Assembly (NCBI RefSeq): GCF_001399975.1
Contig: NZ_LKBD01000003.1
Coordinates: 124,001 to 188,000, forward strand
Length of the DNA stretch: 64,000 nt
Direction: 5' to 3'
Source of the DNA: Pseudoalteromonas sp. P1-9
Lineage (GTDB): Bacteria; Pseudomonadota; Gammaproteobacteria; Enterobacterales; Alteromonadaceae
Every line of letters starts with the position of its first letter. Position 1 is the first letter of the stretch. The notes under the pieces are model-generated. The model searched no databases and was not told the DNA's origin. It saw only the letters and a list, made by a program, of their open reading frames with translations. Both the position numbers and the translations under genes were made by a program. Below, in pieces: positions 50,358-60,507 of the stretch.

Positions 50358-50380
50358 AAAAAGCCAGCAAATGCTGGCTT
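50358..50380 (-). terminator. Terminator after fadE
   Basis: On the minus strand GCCAGC-ATTT-GCTGGC followed by T5, 34 bp beyond the fadE stop. Confidence 0.8.
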
Positions 50381-50413
50381 AGTTTATAACAGAATCAAAT
50401 TGTTAAGCAATGC

Positions 50414-52864
50414 TTAAGCAGCTTTTACCTTTTTAACAGAGTGGGCTGCTTTGCCTGCCAGTAAGTCAGCAGGGTCAAAATCATCTACATTGATAACTTG
50501 TAAACGGCCAACTTCAGCAGCTTTTAATTGCTCAGCTTCATCACTTGTAATTGCACCAAGTTCAAGTCCCATCTCTGCCACTTTATCAAGGGCAAAGAAT
50601 GGTAGCTTATCGCCTTTGGCGCGACATACTTTGTCGAAGATAGGTTCTACAGCCAGAATGTCTTTAAGTGTTTGTTCTTGACGACCAATTAAGTTTAGTG
50701 GCTCGTCAGTAACATAAATATTATGTGCTAAACGGTCGCGCGTTTCGCTTGGTGTTTGCAGTAAACGTGCTACTTTTTGCTCTAATTCGTCTGTTGGTTT
50801 ACGAATTGGACGACCCCAAGGGAACAGTACTAGCTTTAAGAAACCACGAAGCGGTGCAAACGGCATGTTGTTGATAAGATCAGCAAGTGCGCGCTGGCAA
50901 AGGTATAAGTGATCTTGACAGCTCCACTGAACAAGTGCGAAGTCTTCTTTACGACGACCTTCATCGTTGTAACGTTTAAGTGTTGCTGACACTAGATATA
51001 GGTAGCTTAGTAAGTCACCTAAACGTGCTGAAATACGCTCTTTACGCTTCAGTGAACCACCAAATACCGCCATACAAATATCAGACATTAGCGCAAGCGA
51101 TGCACTGTAACGTGTTGCAGTACGGTAAAATAATGCCGTTTCATCATCGTATGGTGTTTTAGTAAAGCGTGCGCCTGTTAGGGCAAGCCACGCAGTACGA
51201 GCAAAGTTCGAAATGGTAAAGCCAATGTGGCCCATAAGTGATTTATCAAACTGTGCAAGTGCTGCTTCTTTGTCTTCAATGTTACATGCTTCAAGCTCAG
51301 ATAACACAAACGGATGACAACGAATAGCGCCTTGACCATAGATAATCATATTACGCGTTAGAATGTTCGCACCTTCTACAGTAATGGCAATTGGTGCACC
51401 TTGATAACCACGACCTAGGTAGTTATTTGGACCTAAACAAATGCCTTTACCGCCGTGAATATCCATAGCGTGTTTGGTTGAATCACGCATTTGCTCTGTT
51501 AGGTGATATTTTAAAATAGCAGAGATTACTGATGGTTTTTCACCTAAATCAACTGCACCTGTCGACATAGAAACCGCAGCATCTGAGCTGTAAGCATAAC
51601 CACCAAGTTTTGCTAATGGCTCTTCGATACCCTCCATTTTACCAATTGGTAAACGGAACTGACGACGAATACGGCTGTAAGCACCACTTGCGATTGCTAG
51701 CGCCTTAATACCACCTGCTGAGTTTGAAGGCAGTGTAATTGCACGACCAACTGATAAACACTCAACCAGCATACGCCAGCCTTGACCAGCCATTTTGGCG
51801 CCACCGATGATGTAATCAATTGGTACAAATACCTCTTCGCCTTGCGTCGGACCATTTTGGAACGGTACGTTAAGTGGGAAGTGACGGCGACCAATTTTAA
51901 CGCCAGCTGTATTTGTTGGAATAAGGGCACAAGTAATGCCTAAATCTTCTTTATCACCTAGTAATCCATCAGGGTCACGTAGTTTAAATGCAAGACCAAG
52001 CACAGTTGCAACTGGCGCTAGCGTAATATAACGCTTGTTCCACGTTAGGCGCATACCTAACACTTCTTCACCGTTCCATTCACCTTTACACACAATACCA
52101 AAATCAGGAATTGAGCTCGCGTCAGAACCTGCTTCTGGTGAAGTAAGTGCAAAACATGGAATTTCATCGCCTTTAGCAAGACCTGGTAAGTAGTGGTCTT
52201 TTTGTTCTTTAGTTCCATAGTGTTGTAATAGCTCACCTGGACCTAATGAATTAGGTACACCAACGATAGACGATAATAGCGTTGATTTAGAAGTTAGTTT
52301 TTGCAGCACACACGATTGTGCAAATGCAGAGAATTCTAGACCGCCATATTGCTTTTTGATGATCATGGCAAAGAATTTATTATCTTTTAGATATTGCCAA
52401 ACATCTTGCGGTAGGTCGGTTAGTTCATGGGTTGCTTCCCAGTCATCTAACATGGCGCATACTTCTTCTACTGGGCCATCGATAAATGCCTGTTCTTCGG
52501 CAGTTAAACGCGGAACTGGGTACTGGTGCATTTTTTTCCAGTTTGGGTTACCGCAAAATAGGTCTGCTTCCCACCATGTTGTACCTGCATCAATCGCTGA
52601 TTTTTCTGTGTCGCTCATGCTTGGCGTCACTTTTTTAAATGCTTTGAAAATAGGCTCAACAATGTATTGGCGACGAATACTTGTCACCGATAGTGGAATT
52701 GCAATTGCTAAGAAAATTAGCCAGCTGATCATAGCAAAAGCGCCCATAAATGAGCCAATCACCAATACCGCAGCGGCAACGGTTAAATGGGTATGCCAGT
52801 TTGCTCTGTGGTAGCTAGCAATCGCTAAGCAACCAAGCAAGCCGAGTACGAATAAAGCAGTCAT
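50414..52864 (-). CDS. fadE: Acyl-CoA dehydrogenase FadE
   Basis: 816 residues, the size of E. coli FadE and about twice that of ordinary acyl-CoA dehydrogenases. Two N-terminal membrane helices; the flavoprotein core has FALTSPEAGSDASSIPDFG, MDIHGGKGICLGPNN and ITVEGANILTRNMIIYGQGA; the long C-terminal DUF1974 region follows. Catalyses the first step of fatty-acid beta-oxidation at the inner membrane. A FadR-like palindrome lies just upstream. Confidence 0.96.
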   Translation of the reverse strand: MTALFVLGLLGCLAIASYHRANWHTHLTVAAAVLVIGSFMGAFAMISWLIFLAIAIPLSVTSIRRQYIVEPIFKAFKKVTPSMSDTEKSAIDAGTTWWEADLFCGNPNWKKMHQYPVPRLTAEEQAFIDGPVEEVCAMLDDWEATHELTDLPQDVWQYLKDNKFFAMIIKKQYGGLEFSAFAQSCVLQKLTSKSTLLSSIVGVPNSLGPGELLQHYGTKEQKDHYLPGLAKGDEIPCFALTSPEAGSDASSIPDFGIVCKGEWNGEEVLGMRLTWNKRYITLAPVATVLGLAFKLRDPDGLLGDKEDLGITCALIPTNTAGVKIGRRHFPLNVPFQNGPTQGEEVFVPIDYIIGGAKMAGQGWRMLVECLSVGRAITLPSNSAGGIKALAIASGAYSRIRRQFRLPIGKMEGIEEPLAKLGGYAYSSDAAVSMSTGAVDLGEKPSVISAILKYHLTEQMRDSTKHAMDIHGGKGICLGPNNYLGRGYQGAPIAITVEGANILTRNMIIYGQGAIRCHPFVLSELEACNIEDKEAALAQFDKSLMGHIGFTISNFARTAWLALTGARFTKTPYDDETALFYRTATRYSASLALMSDICMAVFGGSLKRKERISARLGDLLSYLYLVSATLKRYNDEGRRKEDFALVQWSCQDHLYLCQRALADLINNMPFAPLRGFLKLVLFPWGRPIRKPTDELEQKVARLLQTPSETRDRLAHNIYVTDEPLNLIGRQEQTLKDILAVEPIFDKVCRAKGDKLPFFALDKVAEMGLELGAITSDEAEQLKAAEVGRLQVINVDDFDPADLLAGKAAHSVKKVKAA

Positions 52865-52879
52865 AGTTATTATCCTTGT

Positions 52880-52897
52880 AAGAGGTCTGACCAGATT
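52880..52897. promoter_or_regulatory. FadR-like operator upstream of fadE
   Basis: AAGAGGTCTGACCAGATT: the core GGTCTGACCA fits the FadR consensus (TGGTCNGACCA) except for the first base. It is 15 bp before the fadE start codon, where a bound repressor would block expression without fatty acids. Confidence 0.5.
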
Positions 52898-53081
52898 CTC
52901 TTTAAGATTAGCTTTTCAGTACAAGAGATTCAAGACAAATTATTGGTTTTTTGAGCGTACAAATGTGCACTCAAGCAGTCTATTAATTATAGCTAACCAC
53001 ATGAAATAGCTATGTCTTTCATAAAGTAATTGTTAGTATTTCGTCTGTAAACTTATCTATTTGTGTTTAAAAGGAATTAAC

Positions 53082-53507
53082 ATGCTTTCGGTCATCCATG
53101 ACAAGATTAATTCATTTGCGTTCATTTCAATTAAATATGCGCTTAGCTTATTTATTGGTATCGCAAGTATTTTGCTAATAGTGGCTTTTGTTCTTGGCTA
53201 TACTGATTTGCCATTAGGAAATTATATGCACGCAAATGGTTTGATGTCTTATGCGTTTGGTATGTTGTTTGGCGCGGTAATTTTAGCTGCTGCCATTTGG
53301 TTTCTCTCAAAAATATTAAAAATTAGCGAAGTTTCAGTATTTTGTTTGTTATCTATACCTGCATACTTTGTTCTACTTTCACTGCCAAGAGAAGCGTCAA
53401 CAGTATTAATTGCTTTGGTCACGAGTTTGTTTACGTGGGCTGGTTTTCTATTTCTTGATAATAAAGCAATGCTTGAATACCGAGAGCTTGAAGATGAAAC
53501 GATTTAG
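53082..53507 (+). CDS. Four-helix inner-membrane protein, unknown
   Basis: 141 residues from the ATG at 53082, which has AAAGGAATT before it. About four membrane helices (around 18-40, 52-75, 82-100, 105-125) and a charged C-terminal tail (NKAMLEYRELEDETI). No family recognised. Overlaps the next gene by 14 bp, so they are coupled. Confidence 0.65.
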   Translation: MLSVIHDKINSFAFISIKYALSLFIGIASILLIVAFVLGYTDLPLGNYMHANGLMSYAFGMLFGAVILAAAIWFLSKILKISEVSVFCLLSIPAYFVLLSLPREASTVLIALVTSLFTWAGFLFLDNKAMLEYRELEDETI

Positions 53508-53964
53508 TTATTATGTATTTACGCTATTAGCAATAGCAATTATTGGGCTGTTTGTTATTAAACTACCAAACGGCGAAACTGTATTCTCTGTAAATGATCT
53601 ACTGGATTCAGTAAAGCGTGTTAAAACAATTATTCCTAATGACATTGAATTGCCAAACATCAGCACTACGCAGGAAAAGCAGGTGAATGTGTATATGTGG
53701 GTTGATGAAAAAGGCGTTACACATTATTCAGATATGCCAATAGAAGGCGCTAAGCAAGCCGAATTACCTGAGCTTACGGTGCTACCTGCCGAAAAAGCTG
53801 AATGGCCAGAGGCACAGTTGCCAGGTAATCATACACGCAAACACAAAGATACCGATAAAAGTTATTTCGAGCGCGTAAATACGCTCAAAAGAGATGCTGA
53901 GCTTGCTAAAAAGCAACTTGAAATTCGCGCAAAACAACAACAAAAAGTACTCGATAATCTCTAA
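53494..53964 (+). CDS. DUF4124-domain membrane-anchored protein
   Basis: 156 residues from the ATG at 53494, inside the end of the upstream gene. One N-terminal membrane helix, then a periplasmic region containing VYMWVDEKGVTHYSDMP, the DUF4124 motif, and a C-terminal lysine/glutamine-rich coiled coil (about 120-155). Function unknown; paired with the four-helix protein. Confidence 0.72.
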   Translation: MKRFSYYVFTLLAIAIIGLFVIKLPNGETVFSVNDLLDSVKRVKTIIPNDIELPNISTTQEKQVNVYMWVDEKGVTHYSDMPIEGAKQAELPELTVLPAEKAEWPEAQLPGNHTRKHKDTDKSYFERVNTLKRDAELAKKQLEIRAKQQQKVLDNL

Positions 53965-54039
53965 TAGATAGCCTTTAGATTACTTTAACTCAGTTTAGAT
54001 TATGGTTAGAATTAACTAAATTTATTATGGGGTTGTGCA

Positions 54040-54804
54040 ATGTGTGAATTGCTCGGCATGTCAGCGAATGTGCCAACGGATATTTGTTTTAGCTTTTCAG
54101 GTTTATTAGAGCGTGGCGGTAATACAGGGCCGCATAAAGATGGTTGGGGCATTACTTTTTATGAAGGTAAAGGATGTCGTACTTTTAAAGACTCTGAACC
54201 AAGTTGCACGTCTGAGATTGCCAAATTAGTAAAAGCGTATCCAATTAAAAGCTGCTCGGTAATAAGTCATATCCGTCAGGGCAATCGCGGTCGTGTGTGC
54301 CTTGAAAATACGCACCCCTTTACGCGTGAGCTATGGGGCAGAGAGATCACCTATGCACACAATGGACAACTTTCGAATTATCAAGATTTAAAGCCCGATT
54401 TTTATAAGCCTGTGGGCAATACTGACAGTGAGTTGGCGTTTTGCTGGATTTTAGATGAAATTCGTAAAAAATACCCGAAAAAGCCAAGTGACATGAAGCC
54501 GGTTTTTCGTTATGCCGCAAAATTAGCAATTCAGCTGCAAGAAAAAGGCGTGTTTAACATGCTACTCAGTGATGGTGTATACGTATTAGCGGTGTGCTCA
54601 AACAATTTACATTGGATCACCCGTAAAGCACCGTTTGGCGAAGCGCGTTTAATCGATGCAGATATGATTGTTGATTTTAAAACAGAAACCACACCAAATG
54701 ACATCGTGACGGTTATCGCAACCAGGCCACTTACCAATAATGAATCGTGGCACAAAATGAGCGGTGGTGAGTTTGTATTATTTAAGCTAGGCGTGCCAGT
54801 ATAG
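54040..54804 (+). CDS. yafJ: Class II glutamine amidotransferase, YafJ-like
   Basis: 254 residues. N-terminal nucleophile Cys2 (MCELLGMSANVP), conserved KDGWGITFYEG, SHIRQGNRG, HNGQLSNYQDL and GNTDSELAFCWIL give a complete glutaminase domain. The synthase partner is not present, as usual for YafJ; the physiological reaction is unknown. Monocistronic. Confidence 0.92.
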   Translation: MCELLGMSANVPTDICFSFSGLLERGGNTGPHKDGWGITFYEGKGCRTFKDSEPSCTSEIAKLVKAYPIKSCSVISHIRQGNRGRVCLENTHPFTRELWGREITYAHNGQLSNYQDLKPDFYKPVGNTDSELAFCWILDEIRKKYPKKPSDMKPVFRYAAKLAIQLQEKGVFNMLLSDGVYVLAVCSNNLHWITRKAPFGEARLIDADMIVDFKTETTPNDIVTVIATRPLTNNESWHKMSGGEFVLFKLGVPV

Positions 54805-54880
54805 TATCTATTGATAACTCATTTTGTCGATGAAAACACGTTATTCACTGCGTCGTTTTTCTATCGAAATAAATGAATTA

Positions 54881-54908
54881 AAAAAGCAGCGAATGTTCGC
54901 TGCTTTTT
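54881..54908. terminator. Bidirectional terminator
   Basis: AAAAAGCAGCGAA-TG-TTCGCTGCTTTTT, 13-bp stem, between convergent yafJ and the DUF3108 gene. Confidence 0.9.
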
Positions 54909-54929
54909 ACGGTATTAAATTGATTTAAG

Positions 54930-55682
54930 TTATTTTATTACTTGGTAACTCTTTAGTTGCACATCAAACTGCTCAACGCCTTTTTCACCTTTCCACATAC
55001 GTACCAACAGGTAATCCATGCTTGGCGCAAACCATGCTAAGGCTTGGCGTTTATCGCTGTTGTAAACGCGCTTGGCTTTGATTGTTTCGACATTACCATA
55101 AGGCAGTGTAATGGTCTCTGTGCCTAATATCTCAAACTTATAATGGCGAGCTTTCCCCTTTTTATCGACGATAGGGTAATCAAATACTTTTTTCCCTGCC
55201 ATTAAATCCAAGCGCATTTTCGCTTGATAAGTCATTAAATCTTGCACGCCAGTTTCCCAGTTAATTTCAAGCGGGTACTTTGAGCGATTAGACATCACTT
55301 GTTTTTTGTCGTGATTGAAATTTAATGTGTACTTGCGATCAGGACCCGTTCCGGTACGTTCCATCACATAGCTTAGCGGCTTTATATCACCATTCGTGCA
55401 ATGAAATTCGGCGTGTTCGGAGCGTTTATCATTGAAAATCATCCATTTGATATCGCTTTTATAACTTAGCTCACAGCCTTGCTCTGATACATTTAGGCGA
55501 CGAAATGCACTGCCATGACGTTCACCTTGACGCAGAATATCGTATTCAGCTTGATATGAATGAAGTTGTGTTGGTGTTGCCGAAATAAATGGCGAGAAAA
55601 GGGCGCTGGTAAGAACCGCACCCATCAGAAATTTAGATTGTAGCGCCTTGCTTTGGAAGAACTTGGCCATCAAGAACTGCAT
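54930..55682 (-). CDS. DUF3108-domain periplasmic protein
   Basis: 250 residues with an N-terminal signal anchor (about 15-36, ending ISA). The body (YQAEYDILRQGERHGSAFRR ... YVMERTGTGPDRKYTL) and WFAPSMDYLLVRM match DUF3108, a family predicted to fold as a beta-barrel in the periplasm; function unknown. Its start overlaps purN by 50 bp, and GGAAA lies 7 bases upstream of the first ATG. purN-DUF3108 adjacency is common in gammaproteobacteria. Confidence 0.8.
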   Translation of the reverse strand: MQFLMAKFFQSKALQSKFLMGAVLTSALFSPFISATPTQLHSYQAEYDILRQGERHGSAFRRLNVSEQGCELSYKSDIKWMIFNDKRSEHAEFHCTNGDIKPLSYVMERTGTGPDRKYTLNFNHDKKQVMSNRSKYPLEINWETGVQDLMTYQAKMRLDLMAGKKVFDYPIVDKKGKARHYKFEILGTETITLPYGNVETIKAKRVYNSDKRQALAWFAPSMDYLLVRMWKGEKGVEQFDVQLKSYQVIK

Positions 55683-56271
55683 TATCTGTTTCCATTGTTA
55701 GTCGTTTTTCACAGAACCACTGAACCACCAAAGGATAAATAATGTGCTCTTGTTGGTGAACACGTTGGGCTAACGTTTGCGCTGTATCGTCCGACTCAAT
55801 AGCAACTTTGGCCTGCAAAACAACAGGACCGCCGTCTAACTCTTCGGTAACGAAGTGTACGCTAACTCCATGCTCTTTGTCTTTTGCGTCCAATGCTCTT
55901 TGGTGGGTATTCAGACCCTGGTACTTAGGCAACAAAGATGGATGAATGTTCAACATTCTTCCTAAATAATTTTGCACTAAGCTTGGAGTTAGGATACGCA
56001 TAAAACCAGCTAATACAACTAGATCTGGACCAAAAGCGTCAATTTTATCCATTAACGCTGCATCATAGTCTTCACGGCTATCAAATGCTTTATGGTCAAG
56101 CACAAGCGTTTCGATGCCGGCATTTTCAGCGCGGGTAAGGCCATAAGCGTCTGGGCGGTTAGAAATAACCGCACAGATCTCACCATTAATTTGACCTGCT
56201 TTAACCGCATCAATAATGGCTTGAAGGTTAGAGCCGCTACCAGAAATTAAAACGACGATTTTGCTAGTCAT
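55633..56271 (-). CDS. purN: Phosphoribosylglycinamide formyltransferase PurN
   Basis: 212 residues. Third step of purine synthesis, with 10-formyltetrahydrofolate. VLISGSGSNLQAIID, VLAGFMRILTP, the catalytic Asn and His in NIHPSLLPKYQG and the Asp in TEELDGGPVV are intact. Starts on the last base of the purM stop (TAATG). Confidence 0.96.
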   Translation of the reverse strand: MTSKIVVLISGSGSNLQAIIDAVKAGQINGEICAVISNRPDAYGLTRAENAGIETLVLDHKAFDSREDYDAALMDKIDAFGPDLVVLAGFMRILTPSLVQNYLGRMLNIHPSLLPKYQGLNTHQRALDAKDKEHGVSVHFVTEELDGGPVVLQAKVAIESDDTAQTLAQRVHQQEHIIYPLVVQWFCEKRLTMETDNAVLDGQVLPKQGATI

Positions 56272-57311
56272 TAGATAATTTCTACTTGCTCTTCGCCCGC
56301 GTTAGCAGCTTGGATTTCACCAATATGCCATGCATCTTCGCCTTGCGCTTTTAAGATTTCTAAGCTTTGCTCAAGTTTATCTGCAGGAACGACTAAAATC
56401 ATACCAACGCCACAGTTAAATGTGCGGTACATTTCGTGTGTTTCAATGTTACCGTTTTCTTGTAACCAATTGAAAACAGCAGGCCACTGCCAGCTATCAC
56501 CTTTAACAACTGCTTTTGCAGACTCAGGTAATACACGTGGAATGTTTTCCCAGAAACCACCGCCTGTGATGTGTGATAGCGCGTGAACGTCAACATCTTT
56601 TAGTAGTTCTAAAATTGATTTAACGTAAATGCGTGTAGGTTCCATTAGGTGCTCGCCTAATGTTTTGCCTTCAAACTCAGCGTTTGTATCAGCACCAGAC
56701 ACTTCAAGTACTTTACGGATTAATGAATAACCGTTTGAGTGTGGGCCGCTTGATGCAAGGGCAATTAGCTGGTCGCCTGCAGCTACTTTAGTGCCGTCGA
56801 TAATTTTTGATTTCTCAACAACACCTGTGCAGAAACCTGCCATATCGTAGTCGTCACCTTCGTACATGCCAGGCATTTCAGCAGTTTCACCACCGATAAG
56901 AGCACAGCCAGAAAGCTCACAACCTTTACCAATGCCCGTTACTACGTCAGCAGCAACATCAACGTCTAGTTTACCAGTTGCGTAGTAATCTAAGAAAAAT
57001 AGAGGCTCAGCACCTTGAACGATTAAATCGTTTACACACATAGCAACTAAGTCGATACCAACGGTATCGTGCTTTTTAAGGTCAATTGCTAAACGTAATT
57101 TAGTACCAACACCGTCGGTACCTGCAACAAGTACTGGTTCTTTGTAGCCAGTTGGTAGTTCACAAAGTGCGCCAAAACCACCAATGCCGCCCATCACTTC
57201 TGGACGACGAGTTTTTTTAACTACGCCTTTGATACGTTCAACTAATGCGTTACCAGCGTCGATATCTACGCCTGCATCTTTATAGCTTAAAGATTGTTTC
57301 TGTTCGCTCAC
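56271..57311 (-). CDS. purM: Phosphoribosylformylglycinamidine cyclo-ligase PurM
   Basis: 346 residues. Forms aminoimidazole ribonucleotide. [45 protein letters not shown] and [13 protein letters not shown] are standard. First gene of the purM-purN-DUF3108 unit. Confidence 0.96.
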   Translation of the reverse strand: MSEQKQSLSYKDAGVDIDAGNALVERIKGVVKKTRRPEVMGGIGGFGALCELPTGYKEPVLVAGTDGVGTKLRLAIDLKKHDTVGIDLVAMCVNDLIVQGAEPLFFLDYYATGKLDVDVAADVVTGIGKGCELSGCALIGGETAEMPGMYEGDDYDMAGFCTGVVEKSKIIDGTKVAAGDQLIALASSGPHSNGYSLIRKVLEVSGADTNAEFEGKTLGEHLMEPTRIYVKSILELLKDVDVHALSHITGGGFWENIPRVLPESAKAVVKGDSWQWPAVFNWLQENGNIETHEMYRTFNCGVGMILVVPADKLEQSLEILKAQGEDAWHIGEIQAANAGEEQVEII

Positions 57312-57447
57312 GGAAATTCCTTAACGGTTGCATGTGGGTTGCATAAAAAATTGCGCGCATTTTACCTGATTTCACGCGTTGCTACCACATTTATTGCAAC
57401 TGGATGAGGACATTTGTCCAAGAAGTTTAAAGAAGTGTAGGGTGTGG

Positions 57448-57481
57448 CTCTCAAGCAAACAAATAATCGCTTGCTTGAGAG
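57448..57481. repeat. 11-bp inverted repeat between purM and cmoB
   Basis: CTCTCAAGCAA (57448-57458) and TTGCTTGAGAG (57471-57481) are exact complements. It lies beyond the cmoB stop on the minus strand but has no T-run; perhaps a Rho-assisted terminator or mRNA-stability hairpin. Confidence 0.45.
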
Positions 57482-57502
57482 TAACTTAGAGTGTGAGGGC
57501 GC

Positions 57503-58471
57503 TTAGGCTTCGGCAATTAAGATGGCACGAAGCGGAGCAGGGTAGCCCTCGATGGTTTTATTTACATCGTTTGGATCAAGGAAATCCGCGAGTGACTCTG
57601 TGGTCATCCAATCGGTTTTACGCTGTTCTTCAAGTGAGGTTTGGTCGTTGTCTACCACACGTATATTTTTAAAACCAACGCGCTCTAACCACAAGGTTAA
57701 TGCTGCGGTACTTGGGATATACCAAACATTACGCATTTTTGCGTATCGGTCAGTTGGCATTAATACGCTATTTACATCACCTTCAACCACTAAGGTTTCA
57801 AGCACTAACTCACCACCAGGGCGTAACTGTGCTCTTAGTTGTGACAAGAAATCAATCGGTGAGCGACGGTGATATAACACACCCATCGAAAATACCATAT
57901 CAAACGCTTTTAGTTCAGGTAATTGCTCTACGCCTAACGGTAAAAGATGCACATTAGGGTCTGGATTAAAGTGTTTAATCGCTTGGAATTGGCTTAAAAA
58001 CAGATCTGATGGGTCAATACCCACAACAAACTCTGCACCTGCACCGCGCATACGCCATAGGTGATACCCCGAACCACACCCAATATCCAGTACTGTACGA
58101 TTGGTTAAATCTGAGATATGCGGTAATAGACGATCCCATTTCCAGTCACTGCGCCATTCAGTATCAATATGCAAGCCATGAATGGTAAAGGGGCCTTTAC
58201 GCCAAGGCATCATGCGCTTTAGCAAATGCTCAAGCTGTTTTGTATGTCCTTCGCTTAGCTCAGATGCGTCGCCAAACTCTACTTTATCTTGAATGTTAAT
58301 GTGCTTGGTATTTGACTCAGGTAAATTTTTAAGAACTTTTTCCCATTTAGGCCAATCGCCATGTTGCGCTTCGCGTTGCCAGTGGCTGAGCTGCGCTGGC
58401 AGTGTTTCTAACCAAGGACTTAATGGTGATTTTGCAATTGCTGCGTAAAAGTCAGTAAACCAGTTATTCAT
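57503..58471 (-). CDS. cmoB: tRNA U34 carboxymethyltransferase CmoB
   Basis: 322 residues. Uses carboxy-SAM to convert 5-hydroxyuridine-34 to 5-carboxymethoxyuridine in several tRNAs. [19 protein letters not shown] is the SAM site; [20 protein letters not shown] and [17 protein letters not shown] are family hallmarks. 11 bp after cmoA. Confidence 0.96.
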   Translation of the reverse strand: MNNWFTDFYAAIAKSPLSPWLETLPAQLSHWQREAQHGDWPKWEKVLKNLPESNTKHINIQDKVEFGDASELSEGHTKQLEHLLKRMMPWRKGPFTIHGLHIDTEWRSDWKWDRLLPHISDLTNRTVLDIGCGSGYHLWRMRGAGAEFVVGIDPSDLFLSQFQAIKHFNPDPNVHLLPLGVEQLPELKAFDMVFSMGVLYHRRSPIDFLSQLRAQLRPGGELVLETLVVEGDVNSVLMPTDRYAKMRNVWYIPSTAALTLWLERVGFKNIRVVDNDQTSLEEQRKTDWMTTESLADFLDPNDVNKTIEGYPAPLRAILIAEA

Positions 58472-58482
58472 TTCTAAACCTA

Positions 58483-59205
58483 TTATTTAATTGCAATCAT
58501 TGAGCAGAAGTTAAAACACTGATACCACACTTGGGTATGTTGAAAGCCGATCTCTGATAGGCGCTCAAAATGTGCATTGAGTGTTTCCGGGCGCATTACA
58601 TTTTCAATTGCGCTGCGCTTTTGACTTATTTCAAGCTCTGAGTAACCGTTTGCACGTTTAAAATCGTGGTGAAGGTCAATCAGCAAATCATCCACTAAGG
58701 TATTTTCACCTTTCACTTTTTCACTCAGTAGTAACACGCCACCGGGTTTTAAGCCTTGGTAGATTTTTTCTAACAAGGCAAAACGCTGAGGCTGCGGAAT
58801 AAACTGCAACGTAAAGTTGAGTGCCACCACAGATGCATTGCTTATTTCAATTTCGTTGATGTCGGCTAATTCAACAGTGACTGGTACATCAGAACGGAAG
58901 CCCTCAAGGTGAAGTTTACAGCGTTCAACCATTGCCGCAGAATTATCAACCGCGATAATTTGGCAGTTTTGCTTGTCGATATTACGGCGCATGCTCAGCG
59001 TTACCGCGCCAAGCGAGCTGCCTAAATCATATAAATTGGAATTGTTTTGCGCATATTGTCCCGCAAGCTTGCCCATTGTGCTTACAATGGTTGCGTAGCC
59101 AGGCACAGAGCGCTGGATCATATCTGGAAATACCTCAACAACGCGTTCATCAAAGGTAAAATCTTTAACCGCTTGTTGGTTTGCGTAAATATTGTCTTTA
59201 CTCAC
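58483..59205 (-). CDS. cmoA: Carboxy-S-adenosyl-L-methionine synthase CmoA
   Basis: 240 residues. Makes carboxy-SAM from SAM and prephenate for Cmo[38 protein letters not shown] and [10 protein letters not shown] are conserved. Operon cmoA-cmoB as in E. coli. Confidence 0.96.
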   Translation of the reverse strand: MSKDNIYANQQAVKDFTFDERVVEVFPDMIQRSVPGYATIVSTMGKLAGQYAQNNSNLYDLGSSLGAVTLSMRRNIDKQNCQIIAVDNSAAMVERCKLHLEGFRSDVPVTVELADINEIEISNASVVALNFTLQFIPQPQRFALLEKIYQGLKPGGVLLLSEKVKGENTLVDDLLIDLHHDFKRANGYSELEISQKRSAIENVMRPETLNAHFERLSEIGFQHTQVWYQCFNFCSMIAIK

Positions 59206-59374
59206 TTGCGTGATCTCTCAAGCTTTTAATCGGCATATTTTACGTTTTTTCTTGTCATTAGTCAGTGCCTTCATACAATCATTAATTAAAATTTTGATGT
59301 TTTTAGTAAAATTTAGTTTTCTCTTTTGTTAATTAGGTGTAGTTTGCTGTCTATACTCAATATAGTTGCAGTTC

Positions 59375-59641
59375 TAGGGTCTGTTGACCTTTTAAGTTCG
59401 TTTTTGCAGCAGTTTGATTGGGTTTTATACAAGGCAGAGGCTGCGTAGTATAGTTGTTCTATGTAAGTCAGCCGATAACACAGTAGAAAACCCAATCAAG
59501 CGTTGCCGAACGGTTCTTTTGAGCGCACTTTTCTCATTGTTGCTCGATATTCGCTTAGATTGCTAGGCCACACATCGAGCGCCGCGATAAAAGCACGCTC
59601 AAAGAGAACAAAAATAGAACAGCAAAGATCAACAGACCCTA
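59375..59641. mobile_element. MITE-like non-coding element, copy 2 (inverted)
   Basis: About 263 bp between TA dinucleotides (flanks read CTAG on both sides), same terminal inverted repeats as copy 1, reverse orientation and lacking the 36-bp segment. No transposase. It ends 12 bp before the DUF3334 start codon, so it now forms most of that gene's upstream region. Confidence 0.78.
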
Positions 59642-59653
59642 GGCAGAGTAAGA

Positions 59654-60340
59654 ATGAGAAAAAATAATACAATCAGTACCGAAGATATTTTAGCGACCTT
59701 ATGTAAATCCGTAACCGAAGTGCTGTCGGCGGCAACCAACAATAAAATCGCCTATTCTGCCATGGTGCAGAAAATAACACGCACCTGTATGCGTCCCGAT
59801 ATCGGCTGCTTTGTGCTGTTTGACGGTGGCTTTACTGGTCTTGTTGTGAAAAACTTCACGGCGCAAGCTGCGATGGAAATTTATGGCGACTATATGCGTA
59901 ATATGGGTATGCCAGAAAGTGAGATTGCTAAGAGCCACTTATCAGACGACGTGTCAAATGTGCTTGGTGAACTTATGAACCAAGTTGTCGGTGATTTTAC
60001 CAATAAGGTACGTGAGCAATTACATACATCCATTACGCAGAACCAGCCAAAAATGATGGCAATTAATAAGCAAGTTCAAATCTCTGTTGATACCACCATG
60101 GATAGACCGCAAGCACGCCGCGTCACGTTTACCACAGAAGATCAAAATATCTTTTACCTAGAACTCGCAATGGATAAAACCGAGTTTATCAAACTGCATG
60201 ATTTTGATATTGCTGAAGCCGTTGATCCAGACGATATTATTGCCAACGAAAAAGCAAAGCCAACAAAAAAGAAGACAGAAGTAAAATCATCGGCAAACGA
60301 TGATATTGATGACGACTTTATGGCAGACCTTGGGTTGTAA
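59654..60340 (+). CDS. DUF3334-family protein
   Basis: 228 residues. Central LGELMNQVVGDFTNKVREQL resembles the CheX/CheC-like fold; the C-terminus is a charged tail (KPTKKKTEVKSS ... DDDFMADLGL). I recognise it as DUF3334, common in Vibrio and Pseudoalteromonas, with no established function. Its ribosome-binding site (AGAGTAAG) lies outside the MITE, but any nearby promoter must now lie within or upstream of it. Confidence 0.78.
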   Translation: MRKNNTISTEDILATLCKSVTEVLSAATNNKIAYSAMVQKITRTCMRPDIGCFVLFDGGFTGLVVKNFTAQAAMEIYGDYMRNMGMPESEIAKSHLSDDVSNVLGELMNQVVGDFTNKVREQLHTSITQNQPKMMAINKQVQISVDTTMDRPQARRVTFTTEDQNIFYLELAMDKTEFIKLHDFDIAEAVDPDDIIANEKAKPTKKKTEVKSSANDDIDDDFMADLGL

Positions 60341-60360
60341 CACCTTTTACCATTTTATTA

Positions 60361-60386
60361 AGGCCTCATTCGTGAGGCCTTTTTTG
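60361..60386 (+). terminator. Terminator after DUF3334 gene
   Basis: AGGCCTCA-TTCG-TGAGGCCT followed by T6. Confidence 0.9.
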
Positions 60387-60507
60387 TATCTGCAGCTAAA
60401 TCATTGTTCCTCATAACAAACTTAGTAAACAACTGTTAACAGGTGGTTGTTTATTGGTCATTTCTTTAATATTTTGTACCTAAAATAGATAAATTCAAAA
60501 GTAAGTT

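Noticed and set aside
59313-59495. 60-codon frame on the minus strand within the repeat element
   Set aside because: It overlaps the non-coding MITE ends, and the matching frame is not kept in the other copy.
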